DNA of 64,000 nucleotides from Photobacterium sp. GB-56. GTDB lineage: Bacteria; Pseudomonadota; Gammaproteobacteria; Enterobacterales; Vibrionaceae. Location: contig NZ_PYNW01000004.1 of assembly GCF_003026105.1 (NCBI RefSeq), forward strand, positions 1-64,000. The letters run 5' to 3'. Every line of letters begins with the position of its first letter. Position 1 is the stretch's first letter. Below are positions 35,626-47,952 of the stretch, piece after piece. The position numbers were made by a program, and so were the translations under genes. The notes beneath the pieces were generated by a model, which saw only the letters and a list, made by a program, of their open reading frames with translations, did not search any database and was not told the DNA's origin.

Positions 35626-35895
35626 TCAATGTTGCTGAATATAGTTTTTGGTCTGTGTTTTAGTGTGTTTAAAACTCATTAATAAAGAGATGAGAAATCC
35701 CACAAATAAACCATTAAAAGCAAAGTAATACAGCACATGTATAGAGTTTATATAAAACTGAGTTATTAACGGTTCTTAAACCATAATAGGCATGCTAGAG
35801 AACATACCCATATTGGCCATGATTATGAGGGCAATACAAAGCAGTAATGTGACTCTTAAGATTTTTAATAGTGCTGTGAAATCTTTAATGTCCAC
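35626..35895 (-). pseudogene. Paralogue of the two-helix membrane protein with one in-frame stop
   Basis: Read from a GTG at 35895 with GAGGGAATAACA upstream, the frame gives MDIKDFTALLKIL, a hydrophobic helix and FSSMPIMV, then a TAA at 35776-35778, and continues in the same frame with a second hydrophobic segment (VLYYFAFNGLFVGFLISLLM) and a basic tail to a TGA at 35626-35628. Aligned to the intact neighbour (KDLAALLKI, HSMPI, FFIGLNALLVPFLAF), the organisation and length match, so it is a tandem duplicate disabled by a single nonsense codon, or it makes only a 39-residue one-helix peptide. Confidence 0.7.
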
Positions 35896-36158
35896 TGTTA
35901 TTCCCTCAAAAAAGACGTAATAAAATTACTCTCAGTAGAGAAAGTTTGATACGTAAAAAATGATAAATAGGAATGCTCATACAATGTAATGATTTTCTTA
36001 TTGTTAGGCGCTAATTGATTGAAATCCTCAATTTTTGCCGTTCAACTGATAAAGACGTTTTTTTTTCGTCCAAACTTGCGCTTTTAGTACGATTCAATTT
36101 GGATTTAGACGCTGCTTTCTTTAGTATGTATCAATACGCGATTTTATATCTCCCTTAA

Positions 36159-37172
<1,014 letters not shown>

Positions 37173-37192
37173 GCACTAGGGGCTAGAAATCT

Positions 37193-39580
37193 ATGAAATT
37201 CTCTGAATCTTGGCTACGCGAGTGGGTTAATCCTGCAGTAAACAGCGAAGAGCTAGCTCACCAGATCACAATGGCTGGTCTGGAAGTTGACGGTATTGAA
37301 GCAGTTGCTGGTGAATTCACTGGCGTTAAAGTGGGTCAAGTGGTTGAGTGTGCACAACACCCAGACGCAGATAAACTTCGTGTTACAAAAGTGGATGTAG
37401 GTGCTGAAGAGCTTCTAGACATCGTTTGTGGCGCATCTAACTGCCGTCAAGGTATCAAGGTTGCGGTTGCAACGGTTGGTGCTGTGCTTCCTGGTGATTT
37501 TAAAATTAAGAAAGCAAAACTACGCGGTCAACCTTCTCACGGTATGCTTTGTTCATTCACTGAGCTAGGTATTGATGTTGAATCTGACGGCATCATGGAA
37601 CTTGCAGAGGATGCAGTATTAGGTACTGACTTCCGTGAATTCCTAGGTCTTGACGATGTTACTATCGACGTTGATCTAACTGCTAACCGTGCTGACTGTC
37701 TAAGTATTGCAGGTCTTGCTCGTGAAGTTGGCGTACTTAACCGTGCTGAAGTCACTGAGCCTCAATTTGAGATCGTTGCACCTACAGCTGCTGACACTAT
37801 TGCTATTGATGTTAAAGCACCTGCGGCATGTCCACGTTACCTTGGTCGTATTGTTCGTAATGTTAATGTTCAAGCTGAAACACCATTATGGATGCAAGAA
37901 AAACTACGTCGTTGTGGTACACGCTCAATTGATCCAATTGTAGATATCACTAACTACGTATTGCTTGAAATGGGTCAACCAATGCACGCATTCGATCTTG
38001 CTAAGATCGACGGTGGCATCGTTGTTCGTATGGCAGAGCAAGATGAGAAACTAACACTTCTTGACGGTAACGAAGCTGAACTTAACGACAACACCCTAGT
38101 CATTGCTGATAACAAGCAAGCACTAGCGATTGCTGGTATCTTCGGTGGGGAGTTCTCTGGTGTTAACACTGAGACGAAAGACGTACTACTTGAGTGTGCA
38201 TTCTTCGCTCCTGATGCTATCCGTGGTCGTGCTCGTAGCTATGGCCTACACACTGATTCTTCACACCGCTTTGAGCGTGGTGTTGATGCAACACTACAAA
38301 TGAAGGCGATGGAGCGTGCAACAGCACTTATCGTTGAAATTTGTGGTGGTGAAGTTGCGCCAATCGTTGAAGCTGAATCAGAAGCTGATTTGCCAAAAGC
38401 TGCAACGATTGAACTTCGTCGCACTAAGTTAGACCGTCTATTAGGCCACTCAATTGCTTCTGAGGAAGTGGTTGAAATCCTAACACGTCTAGGCTGTGAC
38501 GTTGAAACTACAGATGCTGGCTGGAAAGCAACAGCACCTGCGTGGCGTTTTGACATGGCAATTGAAGAAGATTTAGTGGAAGAAGTGGGTCGTATCTTCG
38601 GCTACAACAACATTCCAAATCAATCGCCAGTTGCTGCACTAAGCATGAACTTACACAAAGAAGCGAACCTTCCGCTTAAGCGTGTACGTGATCTGCTTGT
38701 TGATCGTGGTTACCAAGAAGCGATTACTTACAGCTTCGTTGAGCCTGAGCAACAAAAACTTATCGTGCCTGAAATTGAGCCATTGATTCTGCCTTTCCCA
38801 ATTTCTGCAGATATGTCAGCAATGCGTTTAAGCTTGTGGACTGGCTTACTAAATACAGTTGTGTTCAACCAGAAGCGTCAGCAACCACGTGTTCGTCTAT
38901 TTGAAGCGGGCTTACGTTTTGTTCCTGAGCAATCAGCAGAAAACGGTATGCGTCAAGAAATGATGCTTGCTGGTGTGATTGCAGGTAACCGTAGTGATGA
39001 GCACTGGGATATTGCAACTAACACTGTAGATTTCTTTGATCTTAAAGGTGACGTAGAAGCCGTACTTGAGCTAACAGCTAATGAAGCAGCATTTAGTTTC
39101 AAAGCCGCTAAACACCCAGCACTTCACCCTGGCCAATCAGCAGCAATCGTTGTTGACGGCAAAGAAGTTGGTTTCATTGGTACTGTACACCCAGAGCTAG
39201 AGCGTAAGTTCGGTTTGAATGGTCGTACAATCATGTTTGAAATCGAGTGGGCGGCAATTAACACTCGTATGCTTCCTGAAGCGGTAGTTGTATCTAAGTT
39301 CCCTGCAAACCGTCGTGATATCGCCGTTGTGGTAAACGAAGATGTATTAGCTGGTGATGTTGTTGCTGCTTGTCGTGAAAACGGTGGCGAGCTACTGACA
39401 GATGTTAACCTATTTGACGTTTACACGGGTAAAGGCGTTGAAGAAGGTAACAAGAGCCTTGCAATCGCACTAACGCTACAATCAGCGGAGCGCACATTAG
39501 AAGAAGCCGATATTGCATCAGCAGTAGAAGCTATTGTTGCTGCACTTGCTGAAAAGTTCGGTGCATCACTACGTGACTAA
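37193..39580 (+). CDS. pheT: Phenylalanine-tRNA ligase beta subunit
   Basis: 795 residues, full length. The N-terminal [16 protein letters not shown] is followed by an EMAP/tRNA-binding domain ([15 protein letters not shown]), B3/B4 editing domains ([22 protein letters not shown]), B5, a catalytic-like domain and the C-terminal ferredoxin-like anticodon domain ([14 protein letters not shown]). It edits Tyr-tRNA(Phe) and binds tRNA. Cotranscribed with pheS. Confidence 0.98.
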   Translation: MKFSESWLREWVNPAVNSEELAHQITMAGLEVDGIEAVAGEFTGVKVGQVVECAQHPDADKLRVTKVDVGAEELLDIVCGASNCRQGIKVAVATVGAVLPGDFKIKKAKLRGQPSHGMLCSFTELGIDVESDGIMELAEDAVLGTDFREFLGLDDVTIDVDLTANRADCLSIAGLAREVGVLNRAEVTEPQFEIVAPTAADTIAIDVKAPAACPRYLGRIVRNVNVQAETPLWMQEKLRRCGTRSIDPIVDITNYVLLEMGQPMHAFDLAKIDGGIVVRMAEQDEKLTLLDGNEAELNDNTLVIADNKQALAIAGIFGGEFSGVNTETKDVLLECAFFAPDAIRGRARSYGLHTDSSHRFERGVDATLQMKAMERATALIVEICGGEVAPIVEAESEADLPKAATIELRRTKLDRLLGHSIASEEVVEILTRLGCDVETTDAGWKATAPAWRFDMAIEEDLVEEVGRIFGYNNIPNQSPVAALSMNLHKEANLPLKRVRDLLVDRGYQEAITYSFVEPEQQKLIVPEIEPLILPFPISADMSAMRLSLWTGLLNTVVFNQKRQQPRVRLFEAGLRFVPEQSAENGMRQEMMLAGVIAGNRSDEHWDIATNTVDFFDLKGDVEAVLELTANEAAFSFKAAKHPALHPGQSAAIVVDGKEVGFIGTVHPELERKFGLNGRTIMFEIEWAAINTRMLPEAVVVSKFPANRRDIAVVVNEDVLAGDVVAACRENGGELLTDVNLFDVYTGKGVEEGNKSLAIALTLQSAERTLEEADIASAVEAIVAALAEKFGASLRD

Positions 39581-39645
39581 GACTCGTCAATAAAAGTTAA
39601 TAGCGTTAATTACAAAATATTGACGCGTTTAACTCCTTGTTTTTT

Positions 39646-39676
39646 AAAAGCAGCCAGCAACGGCTGCTTTTTTTTT
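39646..39676 (+). terminator. Terminator after pheT
   Basis: AAAAGCAGCC-AGCAA-CGGCTGCTTTT followed by further T residues. Confidence 0.9.
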
Positions 39677-40068
39677 GATCTTTCTCCAAAAAATTAATAA
39701 GACTCTGATTAATAGATATTTTTTACTTTTTCTATGTTTTATAAAATATATAAGATGATAACTGTTTGTTTTTAAATGATTTTATTGTTGGTCTGTTTTG
39801 TTTTTATTTCAACTGATTGCACAATGGAAAGTGTGTGAAGCAAAAATATATTAAGAAATTAACGTGAAGTTTACGTAAAAAAGTTGGCGGAAATCAGCAA
39901 GTTGGCTTAGACTTGACTCTAGTTGATAAGGAAGTTGAGATGTTAATCTCTTCAAGCACCAACTATAGGTGTTATTAGCCTTATTAACGTAACCTTATTC
40001 ACAGTAACAAATTGGAATGATGCCAGTGTTGTTACTATACATTCAACATAGTCTTGAGGGAGTTATCT
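39677..40068 (+). other. Leader/promoter region of ihfA
   Basis: 392 bases, very AT-rich at first, without a gene. The pheT terminator upstream means ihfA needs its own promoter here. TTGACT near 39911 could be a -35, but no convincing -10 at the right spacing was identified. IHF autoregulation is known in E. coli and A/T-tracts here could hold IHF sites. Confidence 0.4.
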
Positions 40069-40365
40069 ATGGCGCTCACAAAAGCCGATTTGGCTGAGAA
40101 CCTGTTTGAGAATGTTGGATTAAGCAAACGGGACGCCAAGGATACGGTGGAAGTCTTCTTTGAAGAAGTTAGGAAGGCTCTAGAAAATGGCGAACAAGTA
40201 AAACTGTCTGGTTTTGGTAATTTTGACTTACGAGACAAAAACGAGAGACCAGGGCGTAACCCGAAAACTGGCGAAGATATTCCAATTTCTGCGCGTCGTG
40301 TAGTCACTTTCCGTCCAGGTCAGAAACTAAAAGCACGTGTAGAAACATTAGAAGTACCTAAATAA
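40069..40365 (+). CDS. ihfA: Integration host factor subunit alpha
   Basis: 98 residues from the ATG at 40069 ([17 protein letters not shown]), with GAGGGAG upstream. [35 protein letters not shown] holds the minor-groove-binding beta-arm with the intercalating Pro of the DNABII family (RNPKTGE). Forms a heterodimer with IhfB that bends DNA. In the E. coli order pheST-ihfA is one cluster, although a terminator intervenes here. Confidence 0.97.
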   Translation: MALTKADLAENLFENVGLSKRDAKDTVEVFFEEVRKALENGEQVKLSGFGNFDLRDKNERPGRNPKTGEDIPISARRVVTFRPGQKLKARVETLEVPK

Positions 40366-40390
40366 GCCCGTTTAACGCTTAGTCAAATCG

Positions 40391-40423
40391 AAACCCAAGT
40401 GAATTTATTCTCTTGGGTTTTTT
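40391..40423 (+). terminator. Terminator after ihfA
   Basis: AAACCCAAG and CTTGGGTTT arms followed by TTT, 25 bases after the stop. Confidence 0.85.
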
Positions 40424-40568
40424 ATTACCTCTTGCTGAGATAAGTGAACCTTCATGAGGCTGTGGGTTGTCATTATGTTGCTATTGTGTTTAAAGTTTGG
40501 TGTTTTATACTGGAGGTTAAAGCTATTGGGCGATTGTATTTCATAACGTTTATGTACATGGAGGTAAT

Positions 40569-41612
40569 ATGACGTTTGTTGATGAAGTGAAAAAAGGCCG
40601 TTTTTTATCGGCAACTTGTGATTTATCATTACCATTCACGGTCGGCGAATGGATATTGGAATCTGGTATTCATTGTAAATTGTTGCAGCGTGGTGTACTA
40701 CAAATCACGCCGGTAGAGCAAATGAGTACGGCAAAAGATATTGTTTTATCTTCTGGTGTGCATGGTAATGAAACGGCGCCAATAGAATTAATACAACAGT
40801 TAGCGGAAGGTATTTTACTTGGGCATATTGAACCGGTTCATCGGTTACTGTTAATTATTGCTCACCCTGAAGCTATTAATAACAAAACACGCTTCATTGA
40901 TGAAAATATGAATCGTTTATTCAAAGTTCGGAATCAAGAAAGGAACATTGACTGTACGATTGCAAATCAACTGCAAGAGGCTGTAAATAGCTTTTATGGT
41001 TCTTCTACAGCTATTCAACCAGAAAAGTGGCATCTTGACCTTCACTGTGCAATTCGACGCTCAGAACACTATACCTTTGCGATTAGTCCATATAGCCATA
41101 AGTTATCACGTAGCAATAGTCTGTTTAGTTTTATTCAGCATGCAAAAATAGAAGCGGTGTTATTGGCAAACGATCCTTCTTCTACTTTTAGTTGGTTTAG
41201 TGCGGAATATCATGGCGCACAAGCGCTGACGATTGAACTGGGTAAAGTTGCAGATTTTGGCAATAACAATTTAGCGCTATTGGCGCATTTTAGTAGAGCG
41301 ATGATGAAGTTGGTGACTGAAAGCTCCTTGCCTATTACATGGAATAATGATGTCGAGGTCTACCGCGTTAGCCGCACTCTGCTGAAGCAATCTGACGATT
41401 TCAATTTCTCTTTTCCGAATGACTTGCCAAATTTTACATTTTTCGAAGAAGGCACCTATTTAGGTAGCGATAAAGAACAAGAGTTTATTGCGGATGAAAA
41501 AGGAGAGGCTGTTGTTTTTCCTAATGCGAATGTAGCTTTAGGCCAACGAGCAGCATTAATGGTAAAAAAAGCACATATCATCTTTGATGAGCAGATACGG
41601 TTATGTGGATAA
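40569..41612 (+). CDS. astE: Succinylglutamate desuccinylase
   Basis: 347 residues, M14/AspA-AstE zinc carboxypeptidase fold. SSGVHGNETAPIELI supplies the His and Glu zinc ligands and DLHCAIR the second His; FDEQIRLCG closes the protein. AstE performs the last step of the arginine succinyltransferase pathway, splitting N-succinylglutamate into glutamate and succinate. Ribosome site GGAGGTAATATG. The other ast genes are not in this window, so it stands apart from them. Confidence 0.93.
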   Translation: MTFVDEVKKGRFLSATCDLSLPFTVGEWILESGIHCKLLQRGVLQITPVEQMSTAKDIVLSSGVHGNETAPIELIQQLAEGILLGHIEPVHRLLLIIAHPEAINNKTRFIDENMNRLFKVRNQERNIDCTIANQLQEAVNSFYGSSTAIQPEKWHLDLHCAIRRSEHYTFAISPYSHKLSRSNSLFSFIQHAKIEAVLLANDPSSTFSWFSAEYHGAQALTIELGKVADFGNNNLALLAHFSRAMMKLVTESSLPITWNNDVEVYRVSRTLLKQSDDFNFSFPNDLPNFTFFEEGTYLGSDKEQEFIADEKGEAVVFPNANVALGQRAALMVKKAHIIFDEQIRLCG

Positions 41613-41703
41613 GTTTTAAAAAATCATGTTTTTCATTATTACAATCTCATACTTTTGTTCTTTTACGAAGGTTGTAGGGTAGGGGGCTTTTACCATTTTG
41701 ACG

Positions 41704-42705
41704 ATGGATCGTATGTCTCTTAATGCATTATTAGCCCGTCAGCAATCACGCTGGCGGTTTAGTTTTTGGCTAATAGTTTTACTACTTATTCTTGTTTGTT
41801 TTTTTTCCTTATCCGTTGGGGAGTTGTGGATCACACCATGGGCACCTGAAGGCGGCTTAGAACAACAATTACTCCTACAGTTACGTCTGCCTCGGTTATT
41901 AGCTGCTCTGGCTATAGGGGCTGCTTTAGCAAGTTCTGGTGCCGTTCTGCAAGTATTACTTGGTAATCCATTAGCAGAGCCGGGTGTATTGGGTATCTCC
42001 GGTGGTGCAAGTTTAGCACTAGTTGCAGTATTATTCTTTTTGCCATTTGCACCATCTCCAATGCTTACCATGTTTACAGCGATGGGAGGCGCATTATTAT
42101 TTACATTAATTCTCGTAGGGCTCTCACGTCGACGTAGTGTTTCAATGACTCGTTTATTACTGATTGGTGTCGCGTTGGGTATTTTGTCTAGTGCTGTTAT
42201 TACTTGGGCATTTTATTTTAGTGATGATCTTAATATGCGACAGTTAATGTACTGGCTTATGGGAAGCCTTGGTGGGGTTAATTGGCAGCAACTCTCTTTG
42301 CTATTTTTTATTGTTCCTGTGTTAGCTGTTTTATGTTGTCAGGGGAAAAAACTCGATATTTTAATGTTGGGAGAGCTCCATGCGCGGCAACTTGGCTTGA
42401 ACGTAGCGACTCTACGTTGGAAATTGATCTTAATGGTATCGTTATTAGTCGGTAGTGCTGTCGCGTTAGCTGGGATTATTGGCTTTATTGGGCTTGTTGT
42501 TCCGCATTTGATACGTTTGATGTTAGGCACAGAAAATCGTTTTTTGTTGCCGTTATCTGCTTTAGCTGGAGGGGTATTATTAGCCTTCGCCGATACGTTA
42601 TCACGTATTTTACTGCCTTCTGCTGATCTTCCTGTTGGCGTTGTGACTACATCACTGGGTGCACCAGTGTTTATTTGGATGCTTATGCGAGCACAACTGG
42701 ATTAA
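41704..42705 (+). CDS. btuC: Vitamin B12 ABC transporter permease BtuC
   Basis: About 333 residues. The start is uncertain among TTG 41698, ATG 41704 and ATG 41713; AGGGGG lies at 41681. About ten membrane helices. [24 protein letters not shown] and [20 protein letters not shown] are signatures of the FecCD/BtuC permeases, and [13 protein letters not shown] is the coupling region to the ATPase. It imports cobalamin from the periplasm with BtuD and a binding protein BtuF not present here. btuD follows after four bases. No cobalamin riboswitch was seen upstream. Confidence 0.94.
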   Translation: MDRMSLNALLARQQSRWRFSFWLIVLLLILVCFFSLSVGELWITPWAPEGGLEQQLLLQLRLPRLLAALAIGAALASSGAVLQVLLGNPLAEPGVLGISGGASLALVAVLFFLPFAPSPMLTMFTAMGGALLFTLILVGLSRRRSVSMTRLLLIGVALGILSSAVITWAFYFSDDLNMRQLMYWLMGSLGGVNWQQLSLLFFIVPVLAVLCCQGKKLDILMLGELHARQLGLNVATLRWKLILMVSLLVGSAVALAGIIGFIGLVVPHLIRLMLGTENRFLLPLSALAGGVLLAFADTLSRILLPSADLPVGVVTTSLGAPVFIWMLMRAQLD

Positions 42706-42709
42706 TAAT

Positions 42710-43468
42710 ATGTTAATGATTAATCGTATTGCTGCTGAACATCGATTAGAGCCTTTAACCTTTTCTGTTGATAGCGGTGAGATCGTGCATTTTATTGGTC
42801 CTAATGGTAGTGGCAAAAGTACCGCAATAGGGCTTATTTCTGGGTTATTTTCTGCGGCTGGCAATGTCACTTTGGAAGGAATTGATCTAATGGATTATGA
42901 TCTTGCTTCATTAGCGCGTGTGCGTAGTTATATGTCTCAGCAAGATAAGCCAAATTTTGCCATTCCTGTATACCAGTATCTTCTAATGTCTTTTACGGCG
43001 TTGGGTGAAGTAAAAGACGTGATTAAACAAGCTGCAATTGATGAAGTGTGTGGGTATTTAGGTATTGTTGATAAATTATCGCGAAGTATACAAACACTTT
43101 CTGGTGGTGAGTGGCAGAGAGTCAGATTAGCTTCCGCTTGTTTACAAGTTTGGCCTGCATTAAATCCCGACGCTAAATTTCTATTACTTGATGAACCCGC
43201 TGCATCTTTAGATATTGGCCAAGAAGCGTCTATGTATAAATTGATACGGAAGATTGCGTCACAAGGGATCGCAGTGATTATGGCTAACCATGATTTGAAT
43301 CGGACATTACGCGAAGCCGACAAAGTGGTATTGCTAGAAGCAGGCCATTGTTTTGCTGTTGGTAGGACGCAGGAGGTAATGATTGTTTCACAGTTAGAGA
43401 AGGTATTTAGTACTGGGATTGTAAAAGTGAATTATCAAGGCATTGAAAATTTAGTATTTGTTGATTAG
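42710..43468 (+). CDS. btuD: Vitamin B12 ABC transporter ATPase BtuD
   Basis: 252 residues from the ATG at 42710; the longer frame from 42659 lies within btuC. Walker A GPNGSGKST, signature LSGGEWQRVRLA, Walker B LLLDEPAASLD and the H-loop MANHDLN are complete. Hydrolyses ATP to drive cobalamin import through BtuC. As in other vibrios and E. coli the pair lies near pheST-ihfA, without btuE between. Confidence 0.95.
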   Translation: MLMINRIAAEHRLEPLTFSVDSGEIVHFIGPNGSGKSTAIGLISGLFSAAGNVTLEGIDLMDYDLASLARVRSYMSQQDKPNFAIPVYQYLLMSFTALGEVKDVIKQAAIDEVCGYLGIVDKLSRSIQTLSGGEWQRVRLASACLQVWPALNPDAKFLLLDEPAASLDIGQEASMYKLIRKIASQGIAVIMANHDLNRTLREADKVVLLEAGHCFAVGRTQEVMIVSQLEKVFSTGIVKVNYQGIENLVFVD

Positions 43469-43619
43469 GCAAATGGTATTGATTTATTGATGATATGCAG
43501 TAATAAAATGCGACATTTAAATGGGTGATAAAAATTTTTAATTATGATGATTTGTAATCTAAATAGTCATTTTTATTTCACAGGTTAGACTACCATTTTT
43601 TCCTGTAAACGTTTGAACT

Positions 43620-44765
43620 ATGCATTGTCCATTCTCACTTCAAGGGGTATGCCAATCGTGCCCTTTAGCTTCGCTTTCATATCCGCAGCAGATTAAACAA
43701 AAAGATGATGTGTTACGTAGTTTGTTTTCAGAACATCACCCACAGCAATGGTTAGCACCAGTAGAAAGTGCCATTTCTGGCTATCGTAATAAAGCCAAAA
43801 TGGTGGTGCTGGGCGCAGCTCATGAACCATGTTTAGGTATTCAAAAGCAGACTGAGGATTCAACGGCAGGATCTAAACCGATTAGTTTGTGTACTTGTCC
43901 TTTGTATCCCGCAGATATGCAAGCGTTGTTGATCTATATTGAGCGTTGGATTCGTTGTGCTGGTATTCCACCTTATAACGTAAAGAAAAAGAAAGGTGAG
44001 CTGAAATTTGTGTTATTAACACGCAGTGATAGTCGAGGTGAGTTTATGCTTCGATTTGTATTGAGAAGCCATGAGGCTATCGCTCGTATTGTTAATAATT
44101 TACCTGAACTAATGGCGGCATTTCCTACGGTAAAAGTCGTATCGGTGAATATTCAGCCCGTACACATGGCACGCTTAGAAGGGGAAGAAGAAATTTTCTT
44201 AACCTCTGATCATTATTTATTAGAACAATTTAATCATGTTCCATTAGTTGTAAGACCTAAAAGCTTTTTTCAAACCAATCCAAAAGTGGCAGAGAGCCTT
44301 TATGCAACAGCAAAACGTTGGGTTAGTGAGATAAAGCCAGCTTCTATGTGGGATTTATTCTGTGGTGTTGGTGGTTTTGCGTTACATTGTGCTGAAGAGG
44401 TAGAGCATGTTACTGGTATCGAAATAGAGCCAGAAGCCATTGAGAGTGCTAAACATTCTGCTGAAATTATGGGGGTGACGAATTTACGGTTTGCAGCTTT
44501 AGATTCAACCAGTTTTTCGCAATCAAATAAAAGTGCGCCAGAATTAGTATTGGTGAATCCACCGAGGCGGGGGATTGGTGAACAACTGTGCCAACAACTA
44601 AATGATTTTGCACCAAAACATATTATTTATTCAAGTTGTAACCCTTATACGCTAGAGCAAGACTTAGCGAGGTTAACAGGATATAAGGTAATGAAGTTGC
44701 AATGGTTTGATATGTTCCCGCACACAGAGCATGTTGAAGTTATGGTGTTACTTGAACATATTTAA
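43620..44765 (+). CDS. rlmC: 23S rRNA (uracil(747)-C(5))-methyltransferase RlmC
   Basis: 381 residues. The N-terminus [16 protein letters not shown] and a later LCTCP provide the cysteines of a 4Fe-4S cluster, and no TRAM domain is present, which favours RlmC over RlmD or TrmA. The Rossmann part contains [24 protein letters not shown] (SAM site), VNPPRRG and the catalytic YSSCNPYTL. It methylates U747 of 23S rRNA with SAM. Single gene with a terminator-like repeat behind it. Confidence 0.93.
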   Translation: MHCPFSLQGVCQSCPLASLSYPQQIKQKDDVLRSLFSEHHPQQWLAPVESAISGYRNKAKMVVLGAAHEPCLGIQKQTEDSTAGSKPISLCTCPLYPADMQALLIYIERWIRCAGIPPYNVKKKKGELKFVLLTRSDSRGEFMLRFVLRSHEAIARIVNNLPELMAAFPTVKVVSVNIQPVHMARLEGEEEIFLTSDHYLLEQFNHVPLVVRPKSFFQTNPKVAESLYATAKRWVSEIKPASMWDLFCGVGGFALHCAEEVEHVTGIEIEPEAIESAKHSAEIMGVTNLRFAALDSTSFSQSNKSAPELVLVNPPRRGIGEQLCQQLNDFAPKHIIYSSCNPYTLEQDLARLTGYKVMKLQWFDMFPHTEHVEVMVLLEHI

Positions 44766-44779
44766 TGTTGATAAGGTAA

Positions 44780-44801
44780 AAGGGCATAACGTTATGTCCT
44801 T
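44780..44801. terminator. Inverted repeat between convergent rlmC and FUSC genes
   Basis: AAGGGCATAAC / GTTATGTCCTT, a loop-less palindrome-like stem 15 bases after rlmC; tentative terminator. Confidence 0.5.
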
Positions 44802-44805
44802 ATAA

Positions 44806-45855
44806 TTATTTGTTATTCAAGTGAGAGTAGTATTCACTTAATAAATGAGTAAGCACTGAAAATTGGCGAGCTATCTCACGGTTAAGCCATAAATAACCAT
44901 AATAACTAATATTACTGGCATCACTTTGCTCATGGTTTTCTGCCGGAGGTAAAAGTGAGAGCATTTTTATTTCTTCTTGTTTAACAGGTAAAATATGTTG
45001 GTTTTCTATTTGAATAGCTAGACGTGAGAATCGGTCTGCTAATTGCTCTTTTGCCTCCATTAGACCAGGCATGTCGTTAATTTTATTCTGTCCTAACTGT
45101 TTATCCCACCTTGTGTGTAGCATTGATCCCATCATGGTAAATATTTGTTCTTCTGTCAGCATGATCTCAGTTAAGAGCTGTTTACTGGCAATATTCTCAT
45201 TTTTAGTATGTGGCTGAAGGCTAGTTTGTTTATCAAGTATGTTTGATAGGGGATTGATATCTATAAGTTGAAAGTTTTCTGCCGCTATTTGCTGGTTATG
45301 CTGATGATAATAGTTACAACAGAGCTTGATGAACTGATGAGTGTAATTAAGATAATGCTCCGTTGCACGAGCAGGAAAAATATATAAGCTACAACAAATA
45401 GCAACGATAGCGGCCCAAAACACATTGATTGTGCGCCACATTGCAGCATGTAAATCCTCTGGGCCACCGCCGGCAACCACAACAACAGTAATAGCAACAA
45501 CAAGTGCCGCATAAGAATACTTACCTTGTGTATAGTAAATTGCTGTAACCACCGTAGTGATTAAAATAATGTGGTGGAGCCAACTGTATGAAGTGGGTAT
45601 TAAATAGAGAGATAAACCTATAATCGCCCCTAATATAGTTCCTGTTATTCGTTGATTAGCTTTGGATAAAACACCACCAAGAAAGTGAATACTGCCCATG
45701 ATTGTTACTGTAGTAATCAGCGCCCATGAGCCATAAGGTAAGCTAAACATTTGAATAATAGAGACAATAATACTAAGTGCAACAAACACGCGAAACACAA
45801 GTAGTTGGCGGAAATATTTGATTGCAAAGCGAGAATAATTCTTCATACAAAACAT
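44806..45855 (-). CDS. FUSC-family membrane protein
   Basis: 349 residues (an internal start at 45846 is possible). Six hydrophobic segments in residues 20-165, including WALITTVTIMGSIHFLGGVLSKANQRITGTILGAIIGL, the FUSC signature found in YccS/AaeB-type proteins, then a cytoplasmic helical domain of about 180 residues. Such proteins are aromatic-acid exporters or of unknown role; a half-sized member like this is not assignable to a substrate. Single gene. Confidence 0.8.
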   Translation of the reverse strand: MFCMKNYSRFAIKYFRQLLVFRVFVALSIIVSIIQMFSLPYGSWALITTVTIMGSIHFLGGVLSKANQRITGTILGAIIGLSLYLIPTSYSWLHHIILITTVVTAIYYTQGKYSYAALVVAITVVVVAGGGPEDLHAAMWRTINVFWAAIVAICCSLYIFPARATEHYLNYTHQFIKLCCNYYHQHNQQIAAENFQLIDINPLSNILDKQTSLQPHTKNENIASKQLLTEIMLTEEQIFTMMGSMLHTRWDKQLGQNKINDMPGLMEAKEQLADRFSRLAIQIENQHILPVKQEEIKMLSLLPPAENHEQSDASNISYYGYLWLNREIARQFSVLTHLLSEYYSHLNNK

Positions 45856-45972
45856 TCGTTAAAATTTTCTAAATCATACAAAGAACGTGATGAAAGTCAC
45901 TATTTAATTGTGAGGATTGAACTCGTCATTTACCTGAAACATGTGTCAGGTTGGTGAACGTTTGATAAAAAT

Positions 45973-45994
45973 AAAGGCACTATAGAGTGCCTTT
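45973..45994 (-). terminator. Terminator after the chemoreceptor gene
   Basis: AAAGGCAC-TATAGA-GTGCCTTT followed on the minus strand by ATTTTTATC, 30 bases past the stop. Confidence 0.75.
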
Positions 45995-46024
45995 AGTCGG
46001 TTTTATTATTAGCTTGAATGGCAA

Positions 46025-47710
46025 TTATTGTGTTTTAAATTGTCCTACTAGTTGCTGCAATTTATGACCCGCATCATCCAGTTGACTTACGATAAGTTCA
46101 GAGTTTTTATTTTCTCGAATCAAGTCGGTCACAATATTTTGGATAGAACCCATGTTGCCGCTTATCTCACCTGTTACTGCATTTTGCTCGGTAGAGGCCG
46201 CTGCAATTTGATTAATCTTGCCATTTATTTCGGTTACGGCTTCTGTGACAGAAATGAGGTTATTCGAGATTTGATTTGTCGAACTTACCGCATCATTACA
46301 AGATGTCTGACTTTTATCCATCGCTTGAACGGCTTGTGTAACCAAGTTATGTAATTGGTCTAGCATTTCATTAATTTCTAATGTGCTACTTTGAGTACGA
46401 CTCGCAAGCCCACGAACCTCATCAGCAACAACGGCAAAACCGCGACCTTGTTCACCAGCACGTGCGGCTTCAATAGCGGCATTTAATGCTAGTAGGTTTG
46501 TTTGCTCAGCAATATCACCAATCACTTTTAGTACATTGTTAATATTATGCGATTGCTGATTTAGTGCATCAATGTAGCCAGAGGCTTGGGTTACTTCATC
46601 TACTAATGTATTTATTGATACTAATGATGTATCCACTTGTTGTTGAGCGATAAGCGCAACATCACTCATTTTTTCAGTACCAGAAGCAACATCGTTTGTG
46701 TTCTCTGCTATCTCATTTGCAGCTAGGCTCATTTGTTCAACGGCAGCAACGACTTGTTCAGTCTCGCAATTATGCTCGTTCAGTTTAGCAGTTAAGGCAT
46801 TAGTTTGATTATGTACATTATGCGCCGTTGTTGTCAGGCTATCTGTCGTCGCTGAAACTTGGGAAATAATGCTTTGTAGTTTATTAGCAAAACGGTTAAA
46901 TGCTTTTCCAAGTTGTGCAATTTCGTCATTACCTTCAACCACCAGACGTTTGGTTAGATCACCTTCACCATCTGCAATATCATTAAGTGTTTTAACCATA
47001 CGCTCAACTGGTTTAATGATACGGCTTGTGATCAATAAAATAATCATGGCAGAAATTACGGCTAAAATGATCGAAATAAAAGCGACGGTATTGATACGAT
47101 CTTTCATATCAGCATGAATCTGTGCTGTGTATTGTTCAACACTGTTATCTATGTCATCTAGATATAAGCCTGTACCAATAAACCATTTATTGTTATTAAG
47201 TGTAATCGCATAACTTTCTTTTGGTTGGGCTGGCTGGTTCGCTTTTTTAGGAAAGCTGTATTTAACAAACTGTCCATTATTTTTAGCCGCATTAATTAAT
47301 ACTTTGATGTACGCAACGCCGTTAGCATCCGTCGCGCCAATTTGATCAGTACCTTGAATTGAAGGCTTAAGAGGGTGAGCAACATTTACTCCCTCCATTG
47401 TGTAGATAAAAAAGTAACCTGCATCATTGGCTGCAAATCGAATAGGCGTAATAAGTTGGCGGATTGCTACAAGCTGTGTTGCTTCATCACTGTTTTTAGA
47501 AATGATATTTTCAATGGCGTGCTTGGTAATAATAACCGCGTCTTTGAGTTCTTGTTGTCTTTCTGAAATAAGCTCTTGCTTATAATGTGCCACATTTTTT
47601 GTTAGAGATTGGTTCTCTAAATAGATGACGATACACATCGCTATACCGAGAATAGCGATCATAGGCAATAAGCTTAGTAGTAATAATTTGTGCTTAAGTG
47701 TGTTGATCAT
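46025..47710 (-). CDS. Methyl-accepting chemotaxis protein with single Cache domain
   Basis: About 561 residues from the ATG at 47710 (GGAATT upstream); an earlier ATG at 47731 lacks a site. First membrane helix [23 protein letters not shown], then a periplasmic sCache_2 domain ([38 protein letters not shown]), a second helix ([17 protein letters not shown]), HAMP, and the signalling domain with the invariant hairpin [32 protein letters not shown]. Ligands of this Cache class are often small organic acids; the specific one is unknown. No CheW-binding pentapeptide tether at the end. Monocistronic. Confidence 0.95.
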   Translation of the reverse strand: MINTLKHKLLLLSLLPMIAILGIAMCIVIYLENQSLTKNVAHYKQELISERQQELKDAVIITKHAIENIISKNSDEATQLVAIRQLITPIRFAANDAGYFFIYTMEGVNVAHPLKPSIQGTDQIGATDANGVAYIKVLINAAKNNGQFVKYSFPKKANQPAQPKESYAITLNNNKWFIGTGLYLDDIDNSVEQYTAQIHADMKDRINTVAFISIILAVISAMIILLITSRIIKPVERMVKTLNDIADGEGDLTKRLVVEGNDEIAQLGKAFNRFANKLQSIISQVSATTDSLTTTAHNVHNQTNALTAKLNEHNCETEQVVAAVEQMSLAANEIAENTNDVASGTEKMSDVALIAQQQVDTSLVSINTLVDEVTQASGYIDALNQQSHNINNVLKVIGDIAEQTNLLALNAAIEAARAGEQGRGFAVVADEVRGLASRTQSSTLEINEMLDQLHNLVTQAVQAMDKSQTSCNDAVSSTNQISNNLISVTEAVTEINGKINQIAAASTEQNAVTGEISGNMGSIQNIVTDLIRENKNSELIVSQLDDAGHKLQQLVGQFKTQ

Positions 47711-47906
47711 AATTCCATTTGCCTTATCCATTATTAATCACTGATATGCATACGAGAGCGTTTGCTGTGTAGTATGCACATATAAGTTTATGTAATGATA
47801 AGAGAAAAATATTACTGATAGATGTATCTTTGATATTTATTCAATTAATAGTGCGGTTGTTGCAGACTTTTACATTGGGGGGAATAAAAATAAGGGTTGC
47901 ATCGAT

Positions 47907-47940
47907 AAAAAAATACCTACCAATGAGGTAGGTATTTTTT
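47907..47940 (-). terminator. Terminator after the DsbA-like gene
   Basis: AAATACCTACC-AATGA-GGTAGGTATTT with A- and T-runs on both sides, 13 bases past the stop. Confidence 0.9.
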
Positions 47941-47952
47941 TAGAGCATGTAT

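Noticed and set aside
41613-41703. Cobalamin riboswitch before btuC
   Set aside because: The 90-base gap is too short and lacks the B12-box.
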